Shown in pieces: positions 34,901-41,430 of a stretch of DNA of 64,000 nucleotides; position 1 is the stretch's first letter, and each line of letters starts with the position of its first letter. The translations under genes were made by a program, and so were the position numbers. This DNA is from Littorina saxatilis (Eukaryota; Mollusca; Gastropoda; Littorinimorpha; Littorinidae), in assembly GCF_037325665.1 (NCBI RefSeq), contig NC_090247.1, positions 20,328,292 to 20,392,291 on the forward strand, given 5' to 3'. Below the pieces are notes generated by a model. The model saw only the letters and a list, made by a program, of their open reading frames with translations, had not been told where the DNA came from and ran no database searches.

Positions 34901-36351
34901 ATGACAGAGAGAGCTGGAGCTCCTTCCTAATGCGACATTGGTTCGATGGCTGATTGGTCTCAATTGGAAGTACAGGCAAGAATTGCTCACGGTTCGCCTC
35001 TCGTTATGCAAGAGAGCAAGAGTGTATATATATATGGAATGGTTTGATGGGAAGCAAGGCAAGAATCAGATATGATTGATACAGAAAAGCCCTTCTGCAC
35101 TGGTCGGTATCTGAGCAGCTCTCGCGAGACACGCTCTTTGTTATGCTTTGAACATCGCGAGAACTTTGAACCTTGGCTTGTGCAGCTCGCATGAGATCGC
35201 TGTACCGCATGCTTTGCTATGCTCTGAAGTTTGTGAGAGCTTGGAATACCGATAGGGTCTATTGGCAGCTGTGTGGCTGCTATTTATTCTAGCATAGCGA
35301 GCACCTCCAAAGAATGCTGGCATACTCTCGCCAACTACTAGTGTTTCTTATGGCGAGAATTCTCCAAGAAACGCTACTGAGACTGTGCCAAAAGGTCAGG
35401 TGTCATGTCTACTGTCCCGAATGACACACGATTGCTGACATTTCACCATTGCCAACAGAATAAACAAATAAGAAATAGGTAGAAAATGAATGTGAAAACT
35501 GACTTTAATTGTTGATCAGTATTTTCTATACCACTAACAAATAATCTACTTGCACATAGCTGTTTGGCAAATGTATGTTGCATGGGACACACTGACATGA
35601 AAGTGGAAGATGTTTTTCCCTCTAGAGAAACTACATATCAAGTTACACTTTTTGTGCTCTTCCATTCCAGTTGGCAATCAATTGTTAACGCATGTTATTA
35701 GAAAAAATAGAACGAAAACAGATTAGATAGAATGAAAAATGTACTGGTGATGTCATTTGGGACATACTGACATGAAAACGTCACCTTTTGGCACAGTCTC
35801 TACTAACTCGCTCATCTCGTTTGTAAGAAACGGAGGACTGGTCTCTTCCTGCATCATGGGTATGAGGAAGTCAAAGCTTCTCTGGAATTATTTTAAACGT
35901 AATTACAACTTGCTATTCTGCTGCTTCAAAATTCTCTCCATGTCCAGATAACTCACTAACTGGGAGGGTGGTATGATTATTATCGATCACTTTCCTTGCA
36001 AGTTGTAGTGGTACATCGGGTAGGTACTACAGCAGTACACAGGAAACCGACACGACTTCGGCACCTTTGACCCGATTTATTTTGCAGAAGAGCGATAGTA
36101 ACTACACGTACGTTATATCAGCACAGTTCTTCACCTATGCCAAAATACAGATAGAGTAACCATGGTGTTTACTAACTGTGTGCTCTCAGTAGAGACGCAT
36201 TTCTTGACAGGCCGCAAACTAGTCTGGGCTAACGCATCAAATGAAGGAACAAAATTGTGGTCGGTTTGGTGCGACAAAATCTACATGTACACGTTGCATT
36301 CATTGCAACTGTGGCCCATACCTCATTGTTGAAAGCTCTAACAGCTTCCAT
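11555..36351 (-). CDS. SCAF8: SR-related CTD-associated factor, SCAF4/SCAF8 family (17 exons)
   Basis: This nuclear protein binds the phosphorylated tail of RNA polymerase II and nascent RNA; human SCAF4 and SCAF8 prevent early poly(A) site use. Coding exons in order: 36322-36351, 31133-31261, 29690-29851, 28302-28419, 27610-27752, 23041-23319, 22560-22642, 21603-21756, 20035-20156, 19209-19286, 18647-18738, 18304-18404, 17998-18105, 16860-17025, 14704-14820, 13930-14162, 11555-13321. The lengths sum to 3882 nt with all phases compatible, giving 1293 residues, close to human SCAF8. Domain order: CID (about 1-145), glutamine-rich segment, KLLDFDYGD motif, RS region, RRM (about 464-560), and a Pro/Gly/Met-rich C-terminal half. 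The start MEAVRAFNNE matches the family N-terminus. SCAF4 versus SCAF8 cannot be separated; molluscs may have one ancestral gene. Confidence 0.93.
12630..12895 (-). repeat. In-frame 24-bp coding repeat in SCAF
   Basis: About ten copies of a 24-base unit encode PGGGQMQM, with two copies carrying Thr in place of Pro. Silent third-position changes between copies show the array is not brand new. The antisense frame is also open here, which is a by-product of the repeat. Confidence 0.9.
13489..13710 (-). repeat. Recent tandem duplication in SCAF intron 16
   Basis: A stretch of about 103 bases starting AGAAATGCTACATCAACTGC occurs at 13489-13591 and again at 13608-13710. The two copies look identical, so the duplication is recent, or an assembly artefact. 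Confidence 0.85.
14166..14467 (-). mobile_element. tRNA-derived SINE, family S2 (tRNA-Lys-like head)
   Basis: On the minus strand the head reads ATAGCTCAGGCGGTAG (A box) with GGGGTTCGATCCCC (B box) and a CTTCAAAAC anticodon-like region. The body ends with AGGACTAACTAAAATCTTATCC and a GGATAA-type tail. Other copies are at 29104-29393, at 25271-27365 (split by transposon C) and at 62970-63090. It lies in SCAF intron 15. Confidence 0.75.
14952..16077 (-). mobile_element. SINE-like element, family S4, split by a TA-flanked transposon
   Basis: On the minus strand this matches the + strand copy at 38612-38972, from the GCGGCTTAGAGGGAAG region to the AAATAAAGAAAGA tail. A 741-bp transposon (15082-15822) interrupts it. 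The copy at 38612 shows the sequence before insertion. Confidence 0.8.
15082..15822. mobile_element. TIR transposon inserted in S4, TA target duplication
   Basis: Inverted ends are CCGTACTTTCCGGGTGACAA and the complement of CCGTACTTTCCGGGTCATAA. TA flanks both sides (15080-15081 and 15823-15824), and the empty site GCACTAATCAAA is read from the uninterrupted S4 copies. The interior has two diverged copies of a roughly 170-bp block (from about 15273 and 15450). There is no transposase frame. It is probably a Tc1/mariner-type or other TA-targeting family. Confidence 0.8.
16147..16602 (-). mobile_element. tRNA-derived SINE, family S3
   Basis: On the minus strand the head reads GGTGGCCGAGTGGTAAACGC, then GAGGTTGCGAGTTCGACCC, a class II tRNA-like start. 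The body carries a conserved block (GATCCCACGATTGACAAAAG) and ends in a GCGCTTAGAG...GCGCTATATAAA tail. A sister copy is at 49470-49995. It lies in SCAF intron 14. Confidence 0.8.
16860..18404 (-). CDS. SCAF8: SCAF exons 12-14: RNA-recognition motif and following conserved block
   Basis: Exons 18304-18404, 17998-18105 and 16860-17025 encode an RRM. RNP2 is TTLWFGHL and RNP1 is RGCAFVSM. The domain is followed by the SCAF-specific block VAWAPNIGVKESAFKDQWDV, then ELGVTYIPWSRM. Splicing of exon 11 to 12 gives HLSICSTTLW, matching the vertebrate LSVCSTTLW. A partial copy of exon 14 lies just upstream in the same intron (17092-17160). Confidence 0.92.
17092..17160 (-). pseudogene. Partial duplicate of SCAF exon 14 (5' end)
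   Basis: About 50 bases repeat the first part of exon 14 (GCGTGGGCACCCAACATCGG) plus its upstream intron. The copy has lost the AG acceptor and has an extra base in the coding part, so it cannot be spliced in place of the exon. A further piece of the duplicated intron lies at 17334-17400. Confidence 0.8.
17180..17335 (-). mobile_element. Short tRNA-like retroposon in SCAF intron 14
   Basis: The minus strand reads TAGCTCAGTTGGTAGAGCAC then TGGACTTGTGATCC, a good A box and anticodon arm. The second half does not fold into a tRNA and lacks a clear B box. It ends in an A/T-rich tail. It splits the duplicated exon 14 region, so it arrived after that duplication. Confidence 0.6.
18647..20156 (-). 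CDS. SCAF8: SCAF exons 9-11: RS-rich region
   Basis: Exons 20035-20156, 19209-19286 and 18647-18738 encode a basic Arg/Ser/Asp/Glu-rich stretch (DRRRSRRSRDRSRSPRR, RSRSRERRRSKDRHRR). It ends in LGLPPVKDKHLS just before the RRM, as in vertebrate SCAF8. Exon 10 uses the weaker donor CG|GTTGGT. The better-looking GTGAAT five bases downstream would bring a stop into exon 11, so the weak site is chosen on frame. Confidence 0.88.
19639..19909 (+). repeat. 50-bp minisatellite in SCAF intron 9
   Basis: A 50-base unit, GTAAAAATCTCTTCTGTTGT followed by a GGACAGTGGTG-bearing half, is repeated five to six times with few differences. Each unit contains GGTGAGTAAA, which looks like a donor site on the strand opposite to the gene. 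Confidence 0.85.
20818..21512. mobile_element. GAGTCACTTT repeat with internal 161-bp duplication
   Basis: The block begins GAGTCACTTTCGCAG and ends near AGAGTCACTTTTTCTCAAGTGACTC. A 161-base segment starting AAGTTTGTCAAAGATATAAA is repeated head to tail (about 21087-21247 and 21248-21408). A GGCC-rich run (GGCCGGCCGGCCGGCC) lies at 21434-21453. It has no coding frame and lies in SCAF intron 8. The family is not recognised. Confidence 0.5.
21806..21889 (-). repeat. Partial duplicate of SCAF exon 8 with intact splice signals
   Basis: This copies the first 45 bases of exon 8 with its upstream intron. The acceptor TTTAG is kept, and a donor-like GTAAAC follows at 21808-21803. The stretch between them (21809-21853) is 45 bases, a multiple of three, and would encode a repeat of GVQKLLSDPSMLQHL. 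Confidence 0.8.
22892..22960. repeat. CA microsatellite
   Basis: A run of CA dinucleotides with a short CT run at the end, in SCAF intron 6. Confidence 0.95.
23317..24412 (+). repeat. 53-bp minisatellite grown from the SCAF exon 6 acceptor
   Basis: About 21 units of 53 bases (GCCCTGTGCACACACGGCCA, then CTTGTACATACACC...). The last few units are shorter. The first unit overlaps the exon 6 acceptor (AG at 23320-23321), so each unit carries the minus-strand sequence TGTGTGCACAG|GGC, a copy of that splice site. Confidence 0.9.
24569..25184. mobile_element. CAGGG-ended transposon with 6-bp TSD, copy B
   Basis: Ends CAGGGATGTTG and CAACATCCCTG are perfect inverted repeats over 11 bases. The 6-bp direct repeat TAACTA flanks them (24563-24568 and 25185-25190). 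Sub-terminal words GTCGGACATCGGACAT and AATGTCCTATTGAT match copy A. The interior is a decayed version of part of copy C. A poly-G run is at 25039-25055. It lies in SCAF intron 5. Confidence 0.8.
25372..26226 (-). mobile_element. PIF/Harbinger (HARBI1-like) relic nested in transposon C
   Basis: Short inverted ends TAGCCCCTCCATA and TATGGAGGGGCTA bound the region. On the minus strand between about 26052 and 25750, frames read MAAAFMPIQDEKKFEKQP and then HPLNRYDDVELYRKFRFR, QQDILAITDEL and LPNRKGALPPVLRVILTLGQ. These match the HARBI1 N-terminal pattern. The frame changes and has stops, and the catalytic part is missing. Confidence 0.6.
26626..26889 (-). pseudogene. Coding-like fragment inside transposon copy C
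   Basis: The 87-codon frame starts MNYAIEIKLKPAKDQQKMKI and runs through FGFSTASCATFESKTGEN to an acidic stretch and QDMLLARQEIRRNGLL. Copy B holds a decayed version of the first half. The product is not recognised. It could be the first exon of the element's own gene or a captured host exon. Confidence 0.35.
28302..31261 (-). CDS. SCAF8: SCAF exons 2-4: CTD-interacting domain
   Basis: Exons 31133-31261, 29690-29851 and 28302-28419 encode most of the CID, an eight-helix fold that grips the Ser2/Ser5-phosphorylated polymerase tail. Diagnostic runs are AIKAIKFYKHVVQSVEKF, CKPEYKVPGLYVIDSIVRQS, RHQFGPDKEMFGPRF and VRVLNLWQKNSVFPMEVVQP. All match the SCAF4/8 pattern closely. Exon 4 is followed upstream by two partial duplicate copies (28441-28614). 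Confidence 0.93.
28441..28614 (-). pseudogene. Two partial duplicates of SCAF exon 4
   Basis: Two tandem copies of about 108 bases repeat the acceptor and first part of exon 4 (VVRVMNLWQKNSVFSMEVV). The first copy has a TAG where the exon encodes Gln, so its inclusion would stop translation. The second copy is interrupted by MITE M2 at 28615. Confidence 0.85.
28615..28898 (-). mobile_element. Harbinger-like MITE, copy M2
   Basis: Same inverted ends as M1, flanked by TTA at 28612-28614 and 28899-28901. It interrupts a duplicated piece of SCAF exon 4, so it is younger than that duplication. Confidence 0.85.
28933..29088. mobile_element. Pogo-like MITE (CAGTGGAACCCCC family)
   Basis: Ends CAGTGGAACCCCCTTTTAAA and the complement of CAGTGGAATCCCCCTTTTAA enclose 156 bases. 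The same family occurs at 48164, 51361, 52004, 55301, 61499 and 62057. It has no coding capacity. Confidence 0.75.
29104..29393 (-). mobile_element. SINE family S2 copy
   Basis: It matches the 14166-14467 copy from the body (GAGAGTCTGCACAAAGTT) to the tRNA-like head (AGCTCAGTTGGTAGCGGCGC on the minus strand). It carries a short extra insert around 29220-29275. It lies in SCAF intron 3. Confidence 0.7.
30073..30848 (+). repeat. 29-bp minisatellite in SCAF intron 2
   Basis: About 26 head-to-tail copies of CTACACTGCCTCTGTTGCTA plus GTTGGACAG, nearly all identical. There are no unique spacers, so this is not a CRISPR-like array. It is probably a fast-evolving array. Confidence 0.95.
31697..31969 (+). 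mobile_element. Harbinger-like MITE, copy M3
   Basis: Same left end as M1 with TTA at 31694-31696. The right end is eroded but TTA recurs at 31970-31972. The piggyBac-like element begins directly beside it. Confidence 0.7.
32498..33468. mobile_element. Possible nested element with CCCCGAGTAC ends
   Basis: CCCCGAGTAC at the left and GTACTCGGGG at the right are inverted, and the piggyBac-like relic lies outside them. The interior includes the tandem tRNA-half-like units. No target duplication was found, so the boundaries are tentative. Confidence 0.35.
32860..33400 (+). repeat. Tandem tRNA-3'-half-like units, three copies
   Basis: Each unit has GATCCGGGTTCGATTCCCGG followed by CATGGGCGGTCT, a perfect T-arm and B box, then an AT-rich stretch ending AATAAAT plus poly-T. 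The spacing is about 175-180 bases. The first unit has a longer upstream part (ATGGCCAAAGAG), and the third keeps only the T-arm. They do not fold as full tRNAs. Confidence 0.7.
33700..35370 (-). other. SCAF intron 1, no gene recognised
   Basis: The stretch contains decayed, GACCTTG-rich repeat sequence (33820-34330), with similar text at 31510-31680, and AT-rich sequence. A short TATATATA run is at 35028. I saw no exon or clear element boundary. Confidence 0.4.
35379..35800. mobile_element. TIR element with 4-bp TSD (TACT)
   Basis: Left end GAGACTGTGCCAAAAGGTCA and right end TGACCTTTTGGCACAGTCTC-like are inverted repeats extending to about 40 bases with mismatches. TACT flanks both sides (35375-35378 and 35801-35804). 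The 422-bp element has no coding frame. The superfamily is not assigned. Confidence 0.7.
36322..36351 (-). CDS. SCAF8: SCAF exon 1 (start codon, MEAVRAFNNE)
   Basis: On the minus strand ATG at 36351 opens ten codons, MEAVRAFNNE, followed by the donor GTATGG. The vertebrate proteins start MEAVKTFNSE or MDAVNAFNQE, with the same exon end, and exon 2 continues LSSLYENRPPVSRAKM in phase 0. The exon is too short for ORF finders. Confidence 0.9.
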
Positions 36352-37877
36352 GTTTGAAATTTATGGTAAATCAAACTGCAGAAGCGAACGATGCGAGTAT
36401 CGGCCCAAATATCTCTTCCATCTACTTGGCGTGGTGTCCAAAATGGCGGTAGGGCTTCATCCCATAATGTCACCATGAAAATAACAAAGTCCTCACTGAT
36501 TGGTTATTTCTAGGAAAAGGGACCAATCAAAAGTTACTTTACAGAGTGTCAAGTTTGCCTCCACATCGGAACGTTAACAGAAATTTTAACGAAATAAAGA
36601 ATGCATTTGTTTGAAAGTGAGCATTTTAATTGTTTAAGATTTTAGAAGTCACTGTCTCCTCATGTATGTGGTGCATTGTTGTATTTGGAAAACCTATGAA
36701 TTGGCAGCAATTTCCAGTCCATGTTTTCGATGAGGCGCGTGATTTTCAACGTGGGGAAATCTCCTTGGTTGCTGCTTTTGTCCTCTTTTATTCTTAAGAT
36801 ATTAAGAATGAGAGGTGTGCACAGGTCCCCCTTTTCGTTCACTTTTTTTTCGATTAGTGACTGTTGAACTCAAGTAAGTTTGCTACCTCTTTAAGTTTGC
36901 TACTGCATGCGGGCGACATAAATCTTGACTGAATTGAAAGCGAAAGTTGATTTTCTAGATCACAAACAACACACACACTTGCACACACACACTCGCGCGC
37001 GCACCCGATCGTGTTCATTCCCATCTAATCAAGCTTTTATCAAATTTGGTTCCACCAGCAGTTTGCCCACTGTGATTTATTTCCACCTGAGAAAACCAGC
37101 TTGTACATGTATTTGTAATGTAAGTCAGTGTAACTACAGGGAGTAATTGATCACAGATTTCGAGATGTTCAACTTAGAGACTGGATAAGAAGTTTTGATT
37201 TATCTCACAAGACAGTACATTACAAAAATGCATGCTATTCACAATTAAGTGCTTCTGCATTCTTAGACTGGCAAGTTTCCAGTGCCAGGGATGGGGAGGG
37301 TTAGTGGACGGTGTTTCAAACCACCAACGTTTCACATGTTTTTATGTTAAGATTGTTACCATGTGTGCATATTGTTTGGACAGTATTGTTTGATTGGTGT
37401 GTTTCTAAGCAGTACTTATTTTGACACACTTTTGTGTTGGAATAACATTTTATTTTTGTCCTTTGAGGACAGAGGAGGAGAGTGTTTTGTGTGAGCTCAT
37501 TGTTGTTTTACATCTGGTTCATGATTTATAATCTTCAGGCCACCATCTTCAAGAAAAAGAATTCCCTAGCTCTGCAGTCACATTTTGGGAATCTAATCGA
37601 TGCAGTTTCTGAGAACTGACCTGTGCGTTATAAACCAGTCCAGACATCAAACTTAAAGCCACTGATTTCACAGGCCTCAGATGACAGTGACTGCATGAAT
37701 AGCTACGGATTGTGTTAATCCATCCACATTAAATTTGCAAACCTGTCATTCTTGCGCAGTCTGGATTGTAGTTAGCTGCAGGGATGAGTGATGGAGGAAT
37801 CAGACTTTTCATCACTGAAGCCAGCCGATGTCCGTCCCCTCCATGCGCTCTGCTGATGATGGGAAGCAGGATGTGAA
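36352..37877. promoter_or_regulatory. Divergent spacer between SCAF and MANEA
   Basis: The two start codons face away from each other across 1.5 kb. The part next to SCAF (36352-36560) includes AAATGGCGG and CCAAT-like GATTGG words. A splice acceptor-like CTGCAG|GG before the MANEA start (near 37783) suggests a spliced 5' UTR. I saw no transposon here, unlike everywhere else, which fits a shared regulatory stretch. Confidence 0.4.
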
Positions 37878-38501
37878 ATGGCGCGTGGTTTTAAACCAAT
37901 GCCTCCCAGTGTCCGGCGCTACCTGATGTTTCTTTTCATCGTCTGTGTGACATCTGTTGTCAGCGTCATCATCTACTTTTTGTCAGAGCGGGATCTGCTA
38001 CACGTTCGCAAAGGGCAGAACAGTGCAAAACTCTTCGAGGAAAGGCCATCACAGAATTTGGAATTGACCAGCAAACTTCAAGAGGCTGCTACTTTGAAAA
38101 CTGACAACAGAAGAGATGATAAGCTGACTGGTTCTAAACTGGTTGAGTCTAGCAAGGACTCAGCTCTGAACTACAATGTTCACCTGTTCTATTACCCTTG
38201 GTATGGAAACCCGGAAACGGACGGCAGATACGTTCACTGGAACCATCAATACCTTCCCCACTGGCGCAAGGAGGAGATGCGTAAGTGGCCGCTGGGTGTG
38301 CACGTGCCCCCTGACGACATCGGTGCCAATTTCTACCCAGCGCTGGGTCCCTACAGCTCTGCAGACCCTGACACTGTGGACAAACACATGGCGCAAGTCC
38401 AGTCCTCAGGAGCTGGTGAGAGGATAGTTCTGTTATTGTTGGGTGTGTGTGTGTACGTGTGTGCGTGAAAAAGATGGGCGTGTGCTATGCAGTATAATTA
38501 C

Positions 38502-38537
<36 letters not shown>

Positions 38538-41363
38538 ACCCGTGCAAAAGATGTGTATACGCTATGCAGTAAGTGTGTACTTTCTTGAGGCATCATAGTC
38601 TAAAGAATTCCCCCCGCGGGTTAGGGGGAAGAATTTACCCGATGCTCCCCAGCATGTCGTAAGAGGCGACTAACAGATTCTGTTTCTCCTTTTACCCTTG
38701 TTAAGTGTTTCTTGTATAGAATATAGTCAATGTTTGTAAAGATTTAGTCAAGCAGTATGTAAGAAATGTTTAGTCCTTTGTACTGGAAACTTGCATTCTC
38801 CCAGTAAGGTCATATATTGTACTACGTTGCAAGCCCCTGGAGCAATTTTTTGATTAGTGCTTTTGTGAACAAGAAACAATTAACAAGTGGCTCTATCCCA
38901 TCCCCCCCCTTTCCCCGTCGCGATATAACCTTGAACGGTTGAAAACGACGTTAAACACCAAATAAAGAAAGAAAGTCTAAAGAATGTTGTTTCTTTGTCT
39001 TCCTACTACATAAAATGCACACAAAGTTGACAATTAAGGCTTCTTTTTCTTATCTAAAAAATGTTGTTGTTGTGTGTTTGTAAGTTTTTATATCTTGTGT
39101 GGTAGACAACAAGTGTTAGCTTTGAATCAAACATTTTTTGCCCCCAGTTTTCCAGGATTAACTGAAATCATGACACCTTCAAAATTAAGTTCATGCTTGA
39201 GAACTGAAATATTAAATTACTTTAAAGCTAAGTTAAAGAGGGAGGGATGAAATATTCACATTTCAGTTGTGAAAATGTATTGCAGGTGTGATTGTAGTGT
39301 CGTGGTATCCTCCTGGCCAGGCCGATGAGAATGGCAAGCCTTTTGACAGCCTCATTCCTCTTATCTTGGACAAAGCCGACAAACATGGCGTCAAAGTAAG
39401 TGGATAACTGTACAGGCTGTTCAAAGACCTTCTTCTTCTTTTGCGTTCAGGGGCTGACACTCCCACGTACACATGTATTTTACACGAGCGGGTTTTTACC
39501 GATTTTACTCCACCATTTAGGCAGCCATTTGCTGCATTCGGGGGAGGTATGCAGGGTATTTCAGTGTTTCTATAACCCACCGAATTCTGACATGGATGAC
39601 AGGATCTTTTCTGTGCGCACTTGGTCTTGTGCTTGCGTGTACACGCGAAGGTGGATAATGCCCCAGCAGGTCTGCACACAAGGTTTTTTTTGTTGTTTTT
39701 TTGTGTGTCTTTACACCTGTTCCTTTGTCCCGTTGTGCTCTCACACCGCCCCGTCCCTGCACTCGCTGCTCCAACCACCTCTGAATTTCGTTCCGCTGCC
39801 AGACTTGTCGATTTTACAGACGCTCCGGGGGGGGGGATGTCGGGTCGCTGCGGTAGGCTACCCTCGGAAGATGACACTGCACTTCTGCTGAGTCACTTCG
39901 ACGGTGTTCAGTAGTGGGTCTGTCCCGAGCTAACGGACGCAGCCCACTACCTACTATGCCCCCTACAAACGACATTGACTTTTAGTCGCGGAGCCAGACT
40001 GAGTGAGCGTCCCCTCCAGAGAGCAGACCGCCACCACGTCCCTCCGTCGACCCCCCAGAACGTCACACGTTGAAGACTGACAGCAGAACTACTATTCAGG
40101 GAAGGATCGAACAGGAACACTGAGACCAATGTCACCATGAGAGCTCCGGGCATGAAGGGCCACAAGAGCAGGGACAATTTATATTTTGGATGATTAATGA
40201 GATGAGGATGATTATAATGATGCTTTGGATTTCCAATTTTGGTTTGAGACTACGTGACAGGGCAGCACTCTACTACGCTTACTGTCATAATATATCCTGG
40301 CGTCAACCAGGCTCGAGAACTGCCGCACCTGCGGTGTTGGTCAGGTATACAGAACCTGAGCACCCTCAAAGTCGCATTCGTTAAAGTGAATGACACTCGG
40401 CTGTGTGATCCCAGCCTCCCCATAGGAACCATAGCACTTCCACTCTGGGTAGGAGCCGAAAAACCCTCATGACCCTGATGGGATTCGAACCCACGACCTC
40501 CCGGCCCGCAGCCCGATGCGTTAACCACTGCGCTACGGGGGCCGGTGGTCTGCACACAAGTTGACCTTAGAGATCGGAAACAAATCCACCCATTGCCCAA
40601 CAGGCGCCGCCTGGATTTGAACATGCGACCTTCCGCACAGGAGGCTGGCGTCTTATCCACTAGGCCATTGCGCTTGTCGTTCAAAGACCTTAATCTGGAT
40701 CTGGATTTCCACTTGGTGTTTGTTGTGGTGTGCCAGCATCAGTCCCTCTCCGCACCAAACTCTATGGGAGCAGACAAGACCTGGAAGCCACGACGTCATT
40801 CGTCTCGCAGACTAAACTGATGGTGTGACGGCGAACGCAAGAAGAAGAAGAAGAATGTTGTGGTGTACATCACAGGAGCCGATTTCGGGTATACGTTGTT
40901 GACAAGTGGTGTGCGCAGAAATGTACGACCTCTTCATATTCCGGTGTATGAAAATCGCTTGTTCATTTAAATGCCTGATATTTTCTCAGGTGCCATGAGA
41001 TTAGTTCTGCATAACAATCATTTGCTCATGTTGTATATGTATACCGTAAAGTACCTTGTAAGCGCCCAGTATCGAGTAAGCGCCCACCCCCCACTTTTAG
41101 TCCAAAACCGTGCATAGGGTATAGTACCTTGTAAGCGCCCACCCCCCACTTTACACCATTGAAATCAGGGGAAATAAAAATTCCGCACTTAATCTGCTAG
41201 TTTTGTGAATGATTTCCCTTTCTTGCAAACCCCTATCACGTGTGTCTGCAAGCCTTGGATCTAAACGCCTGCAAGTCAATGATTACAAGATGCCGCGGAT
41301 CAAATCGTACACCGTTGCATTTAAGCTGTCAGCTCTTGACTATTTGGATAATAACGCCAATGG

Positions 41364-41430
<67 letters not shown>

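Noticed and set aside
40480-40546. Possible tRNA gene
   Set aside because: A and B boxes are present, but the sequence is the head of retroposon S5 and continues into a SINE body.
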